Of a DNA stretch of 64,000 nucleotides, positions 9,183 to 18,608 are shown one piece after another (the first letter of the stretch is position 1; every line of letters starts with the position of its first letter). The notes beneath the pieces are model-generated. The model made no database searches. It worked only from the letters and a program-made list of their open reading frames with translations, and was not told the DNA's origin. Origin of the DNA: Pseudopedobacter sp965218985 (lineage in GTDB: Bacteria > Bacteroidota > Bacteroidia > Sphingobacteriales > Sphingobacteriaceae); NCBI GenBank assembly GCA_965218985.1, contig CBDCMP010000007.1:124001-188000 (forward strand), written 5' to 3'. Made by a program: the position numbers and the translations under genes.

Positions 9183-11516
9183 TTAAAATTTAAAATTCCA
9201 GGTTACCGAAGGGATGACTCCAAATAGAGAAGTTCTCACGGCCTGTGTTCTACTGGCATCATCCGGATCTTCCCGAAAATCTATGGAGAAGACGTTCTTT
9301 CTGTCATAAACATTGTATATCCCAAAAGACCAGCTGGATTGATATTTTTTTCCCGGCTTGCCTTCTAAGGTTGCCGATAGGTCTAAACGATGATATGCTG
9401 GTGTTCTGTAACCGTTTTTCTCTGTATAATAAAAAACCGTTGACCCTCCCAACTGGTATTTCCCGCTTGGGAAGGTAACGGCGGTTCCTGTACTGTAAAC
9501 AAAAGTTGAGGAGAATGTCCAGCGTGGGCTGGCATTGTATATCCCAACCACAGATAGGTCATGCGTTCTGTCTTGCTTGGCATTAAACCACCTTCCATCA
9601 TTAACCTGATCAAATTGTCTTTCGGTTTTAGCTAGTGTGTAACCAATCCATCCATTGAAATCTCCAAATCTCTTTTTAAAGAAAAGCTCTATGCCATAAG
9701 CTCTTCCAGCTCCATATAAAAGATCAGCCTCCACATTTTTATTTCCTCTTAAGTCTGTTCCGTTCCTGTATTCAATTTGGTTTTGCATCCATTTATAATA
9801 GACTTCTGCAGAGCACTCATAGGTATTGTCTTTAAAATTCATAAAATAACCTGTGGCCACCTGATCAGCAACCTCTGGCTTGATATTATTGCTATCCATG
9901 ATGTATAAATCTGTTGGCGAGGTGGAGGTGGAATTAGACATCAGATGCAGATTTTGTGTGTTTCTGGTGTAAGAAGCCTTTATGGCTTTTGAATTACTTA
10001 ATTGAAAACTGGCTGAAATTCTTGGTTCTATATTAAGGTAACTTTTGACGATCTTACCTGATGGATAAGTTGTAGAATCTACCACTTCTCCGAACGTGTT
10101 GTAATCCTTAAAAATACCCGGACCTAATGATGCGAAATAACTCAACCTGGTTCCATAAACGAAATTAATTTTATCGCTCATTCGCCATTCATCAGATAGG
10201 TAAGTTGCCAGCTCCACTCCTTTTCTGTTTTGAATTGCTGTTTCATTCACACTTGAATTAGCCGAGGCTGTCACCTTTCCCGGAGCTATGGTGTGATGGA
10301 TCGCATTGATGCCGAACCTCAACTCATGTGCATTTGCGGCGAGCTGGAAGTCCTGTTTGAAATTATAATCCCGTATGGATGAATTAACTTTGAAGTTGTT
10401 GTCTTCCATTAAATTCTCTATCACATAATTATAGTCACTATAGATCAGTGAAGTGTTGGAGAATAGCCTATTGGAAAAAAGATGGTTCCATCTTAAAGTG
10501 GCAGTGGTGTTTCCCCATTCAAAGCCGAAAGTGTTCTTCAAACCCAATTTATCCCTTCCAAAATAACCGGAAAGATAAAGAACATCCTTATCGTCCAACT
10601 GAAAATTAGCTTTTGCATTCAGATCATAAAAATACAGGGTGTTGCTGTTAATGCTGCTGTCTGACGAGAGCTTTAAAAATGCATCGGCATAGGTTCTTCT
10701 TCCGCTGATCATGAAAGAGCTTTTATCTTTTTTGAAGGGGCCCTCCACCTTTAGCCGGGAGGATATCAATCCTAACCCGCCTTCAACGGTATAATCCTTT
10801 TTATTGCCATCGTTCATTTTAATATCTAAAACTGAAGCTAATCTTCCGCCATACTGCGAAGGCATACCTCCTTTGTAAACGGTGACATCTTTTATAGCGT
10901 CAGAGTTAAAAGTAGAGAAGAAACCCAATAAATGCGAGGCATTATAAACGGGGGCCTCGTCCAGCAGAATAAGATTTTGGTCTGTAGAACCCCCTCTGAC
11001 ATAAAACCCGCTGTTTCCTTCTCCTGCTGATTTTATTCCTGGCAATAATTGGAGTATTTTCAATATGTCACGTTCCCCAAATAAAACCGGGATATTTCTC
11101 AACTCCTTTACATCCAGCTTTTGCACGCCCATTTGCGGATCGCTCACATTTGCATTTCTGCGTTCAGCGCTTACCACCACTTCAGATAATTGATTAACGG
11201 ACGAAAGTTCCTCGTTGATCTGCAAATCTGAATTTAAAATAATATCCTTTCTGATGGTTTGATAGCCCACGTAACTGAATGTCAACTGGTAAGAACCTTT
11301 GGGCAAACTTAGAGAATAAAATCCGTAGGCGTTAGTGACAGTCCCCTTATCTGAAATCACATTTATTTGTATAGAGGCTCCAATTAATGTCTCTCCGGTC
11401 TGTGCATCTTTCAAAATACCGTTTAATGCATAGTATTTTTGTGCATATGTGGAGGATGTATTTAAAATGAAAAACAAAAAAGAAAGGGTGATGAAACTTC
11501 TTGTAAAGCGGATCAA
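9183..11516 (-). CDS. TonB-dependent outer-membrane receptor with carboxypeptidase-regulatory-like domain
   Basis: The 777-residue protein has a signal peptide ending at TYAQK, an N-terminal CarboxypepD_reg-like domain (LNGILKDAQTGETLIGASIQ through TFSYVGYQTI), a plug domain (RNIPVLFGERDILKILQLLPG, GFYVRGGSTDQNLILLDEAP) and a beta-barrel ending in the aromatic strand PSVTWNFKF. Such receptors import large nutrients across the outer membrane with TonB/ExbBD energy. The downstream DUF4249 gene is its probable partner. At 777 residues it is shorter than classical SusC and closer to the FecA-like group. The ligand is not identifiable; no FecR-type regulator or degradative enzyme is adjacent. Confidence 0.92.
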   Translation of the reverse strand: MIRFTRSFITLSFLFFILNTSSTYAQKYYALNGILKDAQTGETLIGASIQINVISDKGTVTNAYGFYSLSLPKGSYQLTFSYVGYQTIRKDIILNSDLQINEELSSVNQLSEVVVSAERRNANVSDPQMGVQKLDVKELRNIPVLFGERDILKILQLLPGIKSAGEGNSGFYVRGGSTDQNLILLDEAPVYNASHLLGFFSTFNSDAIKDVTVYKGGMPSQYGGRLASVLDIKMNDGNKKDYTVEGGLGLISSRLKVEGPFKKDKSSFMISGRRTYADAFLKLSSDSSINSNTLYFYDLNAKANFQLDDKDVLYLSGYFGRDKLGLKNTFGFEWGNTTATLRWNHLFSNRLFSNTSLIYSDYNYVIENLMEDNNFKVNSSIRDYNFKQDFQLAANAHELRFGINAIHHTIAPGKVTASANSSVNETAIQNRKGVELATYLSDEWRMSDKINFVYGTRLSYFASLGPGIFKDYNTFGEVVDSTTYPSGKIVKSYLNIEPRISASFQLSNSKAIKASYTRNTQNLHLMSNSTSTSPTDLYIMDSNNIKPEVADQVATGYFMNFKDNTYECSAEVYYKWMQNQIEYRNGTDLRGNKNVEADLLYGAGRAYGIELFFKKRFGDFNGWIGYTLAKTERQFDQVNDGRWFNAKQDRTHDLSVVGIYNASPRWTFSSTFVYSTGTAVTFPSGKYQLGGSTVFYYTEKNGYRTPAYHRLDLSATLEGKPGKKYQSSWSFGIYNVYDRKNVFSIDFREDPDDASRTQAVRTSLFGVIPSVTWNFKF

Positions 11517-11611
11517 AATAATTACGATTCTTTAGATTTTAAATTTCCCAACAATTGTCGCTCAAAATTCTCATTCAATCAATAATACGTCTAAAATAGT
11601 ATTTTTATTGC

Positions 11612-11632
11612 AATGTAGTATGGATCTACATT
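11612..11632. promoter_or_regulatory. Inverted repeat upstream of TonB receptor gene
   Basis: AATGTAG and CTACATT form a 7-bp perfect inverted repeat with a 7-base centre, about 95 bases upstream of the receptor start, in the otherwise AT-rich divergent region (11517-11736) shared with the DUF2911 gene. It could be an operator or a short hairpin. It occurs only once that I can see, so its function is a guess. Confidence 0.25.
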
Positions 11633-11736
11633 TTTAAATTTTATGTATAAGAAAAATCTCAATTATTTTACAAAAAATAGAAAATAATTGTTATTTTAAT
11701 GTCTTACTTAGTCCATCAATCAAATGTCATTAAATC

Positions 11737-12270
11737 ATGAAAAAACACATTTCAATATTAGCCGGTATAGCTATGCTTTTTATTGGCTTCAACGCAAGTG
11801 CTCAAATGGATAAACCCAAAGAAGATAAGAGCAAAAGACCCAGTCCTCCGGCCAACGTATCGGAAACTATTAATTCCGGAGCGGTTGTAACCATCGATTA
11901 TAGCCAACCTGGCATAAAAGGCCGTACAATCGGAAATGAAATCGCTCCGTACGGCAAGGTTTGGCGAACAGGTGCCAATGAAGCGACCATTTTTGAAGTG
12001 AGTAAAGATGTCACCATAAATGGTAAAACTTTGGCTGCTGGCAAGTATGGTTTATACTCTATTCCTGGTGAAAATGAATGGGCCTTCATCTTCAATAAGA
12101 TATGGGATCAATGGGGAACAAAATACAATGAAGCAGACGATGCTTTAAGAGTCAGTGTAAAACCTATGAAATCAAAGGAATTTACAGAACGAATGACTTT
12201 TAACATCACTAAAAAAGGAATTGTTGAGTTGAGCTGGGGAGCTATAAAAGCTGGATTTAGTGTGAAATAA
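11737..12270 (+). CDS. DUF2911 domain secreted protein
   Basis: The 177-residue protein has a signal peptide (MKKHISILAGIAMLFIGFNA, cut near SAQ). The rest is one DUF2911 domain: VTIDYSQPGIKGRTIG, PYGKVWRTGANEATIF, AAGKYGLYSIPGENEW and FNKIWDQWGTKYNE are the recognisable conserved blocks. The family is common in Bacteroidota and has no established biochemical role. The gene is monocistronic, with a good hairpin terminator 25 bases downstream. Confidence 0.88.
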   Translation: MKKHISILAGIAMLFIGFNASAQMDKPKEDKSKRPSPPANVSETINSGAVVTIDYSQPGIKGRTIGNEIAPYGKVWRTGANEATIFEVSKDVTINGKTLAAGKYGLYSIPGENEWAFIFNKIWDQWGTKYNEADDALRVSVKPMKSKEFTERMTFNITKKGIVELSWGAIKAGFSVK

Positions 12271-12293
12271 TTAATTTTATATAACTAAATATT

Positions 12294-12330
12294 AAAAAAT
12301 CAGTGGTTTACCTCACTGATTTTTCTGTTT
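12294..12330 (+). terminator. Rho-independent terminator after DUF2911 gene
   Basis: AAAAATCAGTG (12295-12305) pairs perfectly with CACTGATTTTT (12314-12324) around an 8-base loop, followed by a T-rich run. It lies 25 bases after the stop of the DUF2911 gene. Confidence 0.8.
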
Positions 12331-12429
12331 TAGGCACTTATTTTAATCTAAATTTATTTTTTGATGCTGATGCCTTTAATTATAAATTAATAGTAATTTT
12401 ACGCTCAGACCAAACGTGTAGAAATTGAG

Positions 12430-13794
12430 ATGCAATCCATAGAATCGTATTCTGAGGTTTCCAGAATATTTTATGCTGTAAAAACTGATCTTAAAGGAAA
12501 TTATACCTATGTCTCACCGTACTTCGCTGAAACTTTTTGTCATTACTCCAAAGAGTGGTATGGCGGCAGCTGTCTTCTTCTCATTCATTCCAAAGATCAA
12601 CTTAAATGTCTGGAAGCTATAAATAAATGTCTGGAACAGCCCAAAAGCTTTCAAAATATCATTTTAAGGCAATCTTTGTTAAGTGGTGAATTCATTTGGA
12701 TTAAATGGGAACTCCATTTAGAATCAGATGGAAAAAACCTCCCTAAAGAGGTGATTTGGTATGGCCATAGAATGACAAAGGATAAAGTGCTCAAAAAAAC
12801 GCTTAAAAAAGCGGGCAGAGAATTTGAGGCACAGGAAATCAAATACCAGACTTTGTTTGAAACCTCCAGCCTTGCCATCATTCTTCATACTCCAGAGGGA
12901 GAAATATTTGATGCAAATCAAACCTTTTGTGACCTGTTGAAGATGAGTAAAAGCGAAATTCTGAATCGTTCACTTTATGATTTCACCCCGGAAAAACAAT
13001 GGCATCAGGATAGGGAGTTCATCAAACAGCTCACCATTGATTCTAAAAGCTCCTCTTATGAAAAAAATCTAGTGAATGCTCAAGGCGAGCAGTTTCCAGT
13101 ATCTGTGAACATGCGTGTTTTTCATGGTAAAGATGGGAGACTCTTTATCTGGAATATCATCAAAGATATATCAGAAAGAAAAAAACATCGGGAACTACTG
13201 GAAAGCCAGAATGATTTTCTGGCTAAGACAGCTGATATGGCCAAACTTGGAGGTTGGCAGATCAATTTAGAGACTATGGAAACACTCTGGACTAAAGAAG
13301 TTTATAAAATACATGAGTTGGACGAAGGTTATCGTCTCGATATTTCTGAGGCAATTTTATTCTATCACCCGGATGACAGGGAAAAAATCACCCTCGCTAT
13401 TAACGAAGCGATCAGCTCAGGCAAGCCATATGATTTGATTCTCAGGTTCATCTCTGCCAAAAATAACCCTAAGTGGATAAGAACATCCGGTCATCCGATT
13501 TTTAATGATGGTAAAGTGGCGATTATAAGAGGAATCATCCAGGATGTTTCTGACAAAAAGAGAAACGAGGAGACCATTTTAAAACAAAACATCCTTTTAA
13601 GGGATGTATATTTCACTCAATCTCATGTCATACGGCTTCCAATAGCCAATATTTTGGGTCTGTCGGATCTGTTGGATTATGTTTCTACAGAGGAAGACAA
13701 AAAAGAGATCTATCAGAAAATTAAACATAGTGTGACCCAGTTGGATAATATTCTGAGAGATGTGGTTAATAGAAAAACGGAGGGTGAAGTTTAA
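12430..13794 (+). CDS. Triple-PAS sensor protein with phospho-acceptor-like helix but no ATPase domain
   Basis: The 454-residue cytoplasmic protein has about three PAS domains: residues ~10-125, ~140-255 (LFETSSLAIILHTPEGEIFDANQ onward, ending FIWNIIKDISERKK), and ~265-380 (PAC-like IIRGIIQDVSDKKR). After a short coiled coil comes QSHVIRLPIANILGLSDLL, which matches the H-box of HisKA-type dimerisation helices with a phospho-accepting histidine near residue 400. The protein then stops after one more helix (NILRDVVNRK) with no N, G1 or G2 box. It may be phosphorylated by a partner kinase or simply signal by dimerisation. The stop overlaps the convergent helicase-like gene by 4 bases. Confidence 0.8.
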   Translation: MQSIESYSEVSRIFYAVKTDLKGNYTYVSPYFAETFCHYSKEWYGGSCLLLIHSKDQLKCLEAINKCLEQPKSFQNIILRQSLLSGEFIWIKWELHLESDGKNLPKEVIWYGHRMTKDKVLKKTLKKAGREFEAQEIKYQTLFETSSLAIILHTPEGEIFDANQTFCDLLKMSKSEILNRSLYDFTPEKQWHQDREFIKQLTIDSKSSSYEKNLVNAQGEQFPVSVNMRVFHGKDGRLFIWNIIKDISERKKHRELLESQNDFLAKTADMAKLGGWQINLETMETLWTKEVYKIHELDEGYRLDISEAILFYHPDDREKITLAINEAISSGKPYDLILRFISAKNNPKWIRTSGHPIFNDGKVAIIRGIIQDVSDKKRNEETILKQNILLRDVYFTQSHVIRLPIANILGLSDLLDYVSTEEDKKEIYQKIKHSVTQLDNILRDVVNRKTEGEV

Positions 13795-14978
13795 ATCTCT
13801 TTATTTTTATGATCTCTTTTTTTAATTTTCTCCTGCTCCACATATAAGTTCTCAGGTAATTCCATCTTTTGCATACGTTTACCTTGCCTCTGTTCTAACC
13901 TTCTCACTGCGGGCAATTCCAGATCAGTGCAAAAAGTTAAAGCCAGCTGATCCTGCTGTGACTCTTTCTTTAACAAGACCCTTTGGGAATAAGAAAGTCC
14001 ATCTTCAGGAATATCAAAATGGATAAGGCAGGCAGCATCTGAAACATCCAAATCTGAAACATTTTCATTTGCAATGATCAAGATCCTGTTTTTTGGAGTT
14101 AATCTAAATTCCTCCAAGTTGGTAAAGCTTTGATCCGTGATGCCGTTTCCTTCATATACAGCAATCTCCTGCCCAAAATCCTTTGATAAATTCTTGAAAA
14201 CTGTTTCTGCCGTGAATCTTGAATTCACAAATACCAGCACCTTTTCAAAAACCTCTTTATCCGCTAACAATAACAATAAAAGGTTGAGTTTTGTGCCGAA
14301 ATTAGGAACCTGGTATAATAGCTGCTGTACCGTATTCAAAGTTTCATCTCCTAAATCTTCCACTTCTATGATATTGGGAGACACGATAAAATTCAAATAT
14401 AATTTCTCCAGCCTGTCATACATCACTGAAGAACAAACTAAAAACTGTGATTTCCTGATTCCTCTCGCCAGCTCCACAGTAGGTAAAGTCAGTCCTTTCT
14501 GAACAATCAAATCGGCATCATCAACCACAAAAAGCTGGATCTTATTCAGATTCAATCCCAGTTTCAAATAAGCTGCCCGGGCTCTGTCAGGTGTGGCGAC
14601 TATAATGTCTACCCCATCTGTCAATTCCAAAACCTGCGTATCTAAATTAGATCCTCCAGCAAAAAGTCCCATAATTCTGAGATCCCGATTTCTGTTTAAA
14701 ACATAAAACAAGTCTAAAACTGCTTCACCAGTTTCCATATCCGGAACCAGATACAAAATCCGCGGAGCTATCTCCTCCATGAATCTGATTTTATTAAGAG
14801 CTGCCAAAACGGCTGTGGTGGTTTTGCCGCAGCCATCCGGCCCAATCGCCACCAAATCCTGACCTCCATGAATCCTTGGGAACAATTTCGCCTGCATCTC
14901 TGTAGGGCTTAAATAGCCTGCAGAAGCCATGGAAGCAAGCAATTGTTTACTTAACTTTAATTTATCTAACGTAATCAT
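13791..14978 (-). CDS. Divergent DEAD-box helicase-like protein
   Basis: The 395-residue protein has the two-domain RecA fold of DEAD-box RNA helicases, but many motifs are altered. A Q-motif-like SPTEMQAKLFP and a Walker A GPDGCGKTTT are intact. Motif II reads VDDAD instead of DEAD (about residue 153), motif III reads SSV instead of SAT, motif IV VLVFVNSR is normal, motif V is replaced by ANENVSDLDV and motif VI (HRxGRxxR) by YSQRVLLKK. The missing arginines imply weak or lost ATP-driven unwinding, so it may be an RNA-binding or regulatory derivative. The tail is basic, ending KIKKRDHKNKEI. Confidence 0.8.
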   Translation of the reverse strand: MITLDKLKLSKQLLASMASAGYLSPTEMQAKLFPRIHGGQDLVAIGPDGCGKTTTAVLAALNKIRFMEEIAPRILYLVPDMETGEAVLDLFYVLNRNRDLRIMGLFAGGSNLDTQVLELTDGVDIIVATPDRARAAYLKLGLNLNKIQLFVVDDADLIVQKGLTLPTVELARGIRKSQFLVCSSVMYDRLEKLYLNFIVSPNIIEVEDLGDETLNTVQQLLYQVPNFGTKLNLLLLLLADKEVFEKVLVFVNSRFTAETVFKNLSKDFGQEIAVYEGNGITDQSFTNLEEFRLTPKNRILIIANENVSDLDVSDAACLIHFDIPEDGLSYSQRVLLKKESQQDQLALTFCTDLELPAVRRLEQRQGKRMQKMELPENLYVEQEKIKKRDHKNKEI

Positions 14979-15078
14979 ATCTGCCGCAAATTAAGGAATT
15001 TTAAGCGGGGCTTACCAGCTCTTTATGAAGAAGCTGAATTGATGAGGAAAAGCCATTGTTTACAATTTAAATCGCGGG

Positions 15079-15672
15079 CTAATTCAAATCTCTTCCCATC
15101 ATCTTAGCCACATATTTCCCAATGATGTCGAATTCCAGGTTCACTTTATCGCCTGGTCTTACATGTTGCAAGTTGGTGTGCTCAAAAGTATAAGGAATAA
15201 TGGCCACAGAGAAACTATCATTCCATGAATTTACCACAGTCAGGCTGATACCGTTCACACAAACCGATCCTTTCTCCACGGTCACGTTGCCTGTTGAAGC
15301 ATCATATTGGAAGGTAAAAATCCAGCTTCCATCGGCTTCTTTCAAATGAGTGCAAATTGCAGTCTGGTCTACATGTCCCTGAACAATGTGACCGTCTAAA
15401 CGTCCGTTCATCTTCATGCAGCGCTCCAAGTTCACCACATCTCCTTCATGCAGGTGGGCAATGTTGGATTTTTGTAAGGTTTCGTCAATGGCCGTCACCA
15501 CATGTTCCTCATCCGTCACTGAAACCACGGTTAAACAAACACCGTTATGAGCCACGGACTGGTCTGTTTTCAATTCTTTGGAAATGGTTGATTTTATGGT
15601 GATGTGCAGGTTGCCCAACTCTTTCTGTAGTTTGGTCACTTTGCCTAAAGTTTCTATTATTCCTGTGAACAA
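15079..15672 (-). CDS. ribE: Riboflavin synthase (alpha subunit)
   Basis: The 197-residue protein begins with the family hallmark MFTGIIETLGKV and contains two tandem lumazine-binding domains; the second begins at GHIVQGHVDQTAI. VAHNGVCLTVV in the first domain corresponds to VCVNGISLTVV in the second. Riboflavin synthase dismutates two 6,7-dimethyl-8-ribityllumazine molecules to riboflavin and a pyrimidine that is recycled. It lies 12 bases downstream of the biotin carboxylase gene on the same strand and is probably co-transcribed. No FMN riboswitch is visible nearby and the other rib genes are not in the window. Confidence 0.96.
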   Translation of the reverse strand: MFTGIIETLGKVTKLQKELGNLHITIKSTISKELKTDQSVAHNGVCLTVVSVTDEEHVVTAIDETLQKSNIAHLHEGDVVNLERCMKMNGRLDGHIVQGHVDQTAICTHLKEADGSWIFTFQYDASTGNVTVEKGSVCVNGISLTVVNSWNDSFSVAIIPYTFEHTNLQHVRPGDKVNLEFDIIGKYVAKMMGRDLN

Positions 15673-15684
15673 ATCTTTAAATTT

Positions 15685-17172
15685 TTATAGGTATGATGTT
15701 CTATTTCTTTGCCAGGAAGATGCTTTTTCCTGAACTGCAGCAGCTGGCACTTTATTAGATTTCCTGTTTAATAAGTATGAAGCTAAAATCGCTGCAATCT
15801 TTGCCTCCTCTCCGTTTCCTTTCTCCAAGCTCTCCGGACTGAAATATTTCCGCACAAAATGTGTATCAAATTTTCCGGAAGTGAAAGCTTCATGCTGCAT
15901 CACGAACCTCCCGAAAGCAAGTGTGGTCTCTATTCCGGTGATCTCATATTCATCGATGGCTCTTATCATTCTTTCTATCGCCTCAGCTCTGTCTTTTCCG
16001 TAGGTGATGAGTTTGGCGATCATGGGATCATAATAGATAGGGATTTCCATTCCCTGTTCATAACCATCATCCACTCGCACTCCGTTTCCTTTAGGGATGA
16101 TATAGGTTTGCAACCTCCCAATGTCCGGTAAAAAATCATTTTTCGGATCTTCTGCATAAACCCGCAGTTCCAAAGCATGTCCTCTAATTTTCAAATCCTC
16201 CTGTTTAAAGCTGAGTACTTCTCCTTTTGCAATTTTAATTTGTTCTTTTACCAGATCAATTCCGGTGATCAGTTCCGTCACCGGATGCTCCACCTGCAAG
16301 CGGGTGTTCATCTCCAAGAAGAAGAAATCCAGGTTTTCGTCCAAAATGAACTCCACGGTCCCGGCGCCGGTGTAATTCACAGATCGGGCTACATCCACTG
16401 CACATTTTCCCATTTTCTGCCTGATCTCTTCTGTTAAAACCGAAGAGGGTGCTTCTTCAATCACTTTCTGATGCCTTCTTTGCACCGAACACTCCCGTTC
16501 AAAAAGATGGACTATATTTCCATGCGAATCCCCTAAAATCTGAATCTCAACATGTCTGGGCGAGCTCACATATCTTTCAATGAAAACCGCTCCGTTTCCA
16601 AAAGCAGATATGGCCTCTGAGACCGCCATTTTCATTTGCTCTTCGAAAGCATCTGCATGCTCCACCACACGCATTCCTTTGCCGCCGCCACCCGCGGCAG
16701 CTTTGATCAAAATCGGGAAACCGACTTCAATAGCCCTGTTCTTCGCATCCTCAACATCAGTAATAGCTTCTTCGGTTCCAGGAACCAAGGGAATGTGATA
16801 TTTCAAAGCTGCCGCTTTGGCTGATAATTTATTGCCCATCACCTCCATGGCCTCAGGCGAAGGGCCAATCAGAATAAGGCCAGCTTCTTTTACTTTCCGG
16901 GCGAAATCCGCATTCTCTGACAAAAAACCGTAACCAGGATGAACCGCTTCGGCCCCAGAGGTTTTGCAGGCTGCTAATATACGATCAATCACTAAGTAAG
17001 ATTGATTGGATGGTGCCGGACCAATACAGATGGCTTCATCTGCATAGCGAACGTATAAAGCTCCTCTGTCAGCCTCAGAATAAACCGCAACGGTTTTGAT
17101 GCCCATCTCTCTTGCACTTCTCATCACTCTTATAGCGATCTCGCCTCTGTTGGCAACTAAAATCTTATTCAT
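15685..17172 (-). CDS. accC: Acyl-CoA carboxylase biotin carboxylase subunit
   Basis: The 495-residue protein carries the full biotin carboxylase sequence: KILVANRGEIAIRVMRSARE at the start, the ATP-grasp glycine loop AAGGGGKGMRVVE, RDCSVQRR-type ECSVQRRHQKVIEEAP, and the active-site block FLEMNTRLQVEHPVTE. The enzyme carboxylates biotin on a carrier protein using bicarbonate and ATP. About 45 extra C-terminal residues (after KYFSPESLEKG) are more like the propionyl/acetyl-CoA carboxylase alpha form than E. coli AccC, but no biotinyl-lysine domain (AMKM) is present, and no accB or carboxyltransferase gene is adjacent. Which acyl-CoA it serves is therefore open. Confidence 0.92.
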   Translation of the reverse strand: MNKILVANRGEIAIRVMRSAREMGIKTVAVYSEADRGALYVRYADEAICIGPAPSNQSYLVIDRILAACKTSGAEAVHPGYGFLSENADFARKVKEAGLILIGPSPEAMEVMGNKLSAKAAALKYHIPLVPGTEEAITDVEDAKNRAIEVGFPILIKAAAGGGGKGMRVVEHADAFEEQMKMAVSEAISAFGNGAVFIERYVSSPRHVEIQILGDSHGNIVHLFERECSVQRRHQKVIEEAPSSVLTEEIRQKMGKCAVDVARSVNYTGAGTVEFILDENLDFFFLEMNTRLQVEHPVTELITGIDLVKEQIKIAKGEVLSFKQEDLKIRGHALELRVYAEDPKNDFLPDIGRLQTYIIPKGNGVRVDDGYEQGMEIPIYYDPMIAKLITYGKDRAEAIERMIRAIDEYEITGIETTLAFGRFVMQHEAFTSGKFDTHFVRKYFSPESLEKGNGEEAKIAAILASYLLNRKSNKVPAAAVQEKASSWQRNRTSYL

Positions 17173-17327
17173 CCATCAAATGTAAAAAATATACTTCATT
17201 TAGGATTGCTAATAAAATTGCATTTATTTGTCATGGATGAGCTGAAAATTATTTGGTGTTAAACCACAATAAATTAATATCTTGCAAAAAAGTTGTTCCC
17301 CAAACATACACCCCTTTTTTATTGAGT

Positions 17328-18608
17328 ATGACCCTTAGCAAGCAAGAGGAGAAAGATAGAATGGATGAAATCTATAAAATCACCTCTATCCTTATAAAAA
17401 ATCATGATGATGATGCACTTCCTGAAATTTTAAAGGTGGCTTGTTCCCTTTTGGAATTGGAGACAGGTATTGTTTGCCATGCCATAAAAAATGAATATCA
17501 TGTTTATGAATTTTATTCATCTGCTGACCAGCAGACCATAAAAGGCACGGTGTTAAACTTAAGTGAAACCTTTTGTGGGATCACGCTTCAGCAGGATAAG
17601 GTTTTAGCGATCAATGACATCGCCAATTCTGAATACAGCGATCATCCAAGTCATGAGAACTTAAACGTAAATGCTTATATAGGCGTCCCCATTAAATTTA
17701 ATGAACAGGAGACCGGAACACTAAATTTTTCCTCCACCACACCAAAGTCAACTCCATTCTCCCAGGCCGATAGAGATTTTGTTCAATATCTGGGTCAATG
17801 GGTCAGTAATCATCTGGATCGTTTTTATTATAAACAAAAGATTAAAAGTAAAAATTCAGAACTGGAGGAACTTAATAAAAAACTGGAGCAAAAAAACGAG
17901 GACTTAAATATGATCATGCAAGAGAAGAATCAACTGATGCAGATCTTGGTTCATGATTTGAAATCTCCTTTAAGTAATATCAAAATACTTTCTTATCTCT
18001 TTCAGGAATTCTCTGTTGATGAAGGAAGTATTGAGTTGGTGGATATTTTCAATAAAAGCTTATTGGATATCTTCCATTTAATAGAACAGATGGAGATATT
18101 GAACAGTATGGAAAATCTCCCGCTTACCAATTACATGGAGGAATTTGATCTCCATCAGTTTTTACAGGATAATTTAAAGAATTTTACCGGACGAGCAGAG
18201 GCAAAATCCATCAATTTACACTATAATTTTAATGGTGATTCCTCCAATATTACCACCGACCAAAATTTCCTAAAAAGAATTTTGCACAATCTGCTATCCA
18301 ATGCCATTAAGTTTTCACCTTTCAATAAAAACATCTATGTCTCCCTGAACACCCTGAAAGACCATTTTATAATTGAGGTAAAGGATGAAGGACCTGGCAT
18401 TAGTGAGGAAGAGCAGAAACTGCTTTTTGAAAAATTCTCCACCCTCTCCAATAAACCCACCAATCATGAAAGTTCATCAGGTTTAGGGTTATTCATCGTC
18501 AAAGAACTTTTAAACAGCCTCCATGCATCTATTGAAGTTCATAGTGAGTTGAATAAGGGTTGTTCTTTTAATGTTAAGTTACCTTTGAAAGTGACGCTTA
18601 ATGCGTAA
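17328..18608 (+). CDS. GAF-domain sensor histidine kinase
   Basis: The 426-residue soluble kinase begins with a GAF domain (~20-165; TFCGITLQQDKVLAINDIA, AYIGVPIKFNEQETGTLNF), then a coiled coil (KNSELEELNKKLEQKNEDLN), a HisKA helix with LVHDLKSPLSNIKIL (phospho-histidine) and an HATPase_c domain with N box NLLSNAIKFS, G1 DEGPGIS and G2 SSGLGLFIVK. There is no membrane segment, so it senses a cytoplasmic signal. I chose the ATG at 17328; the frame can extend to a TTG at 17253. No response regulator is adjacent, so it is an orphan kinase. Its end overlaps the convergent aldolase gene by 11 bases. Confidence 0.88.
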   Translation: MTLSKQEEKDRMDEIYKITSILIKNHDDDALPEILKVACSLLELETGIVCHAIKNEYHVYEFYSSADQQTIKGTVLNLSETFCGITLQQDKVLAINDIANSEYSDHPSHENLNVNAYIGVPIKFNEQETGTLNFSSTTPKSTPFSQADRDFVQYLGQWVSNHLDRFYYKQKIKSKNSELEELNKKLEQKNEDLNMIMQEKNQLMQILVHDLKSPLSNIKILSYLFQEFSVDEGSIELVDIFNKSLLDIFHLIEQMEILNSMENLPLTNYMEEFDLHQFLQDNLKNFTGRAEAKSINLHYNFNGDSSNITTDQNFLKRILHNLLSNAIKFSPFNKNIYVSLNTLKDHFIIEVKDEGPGISEEEQKLLFEKFSTLSNKPTNHESSSGLGLFIVKELLNSLHASIEVHSELNKGCSFNVKLPLKVTLNA

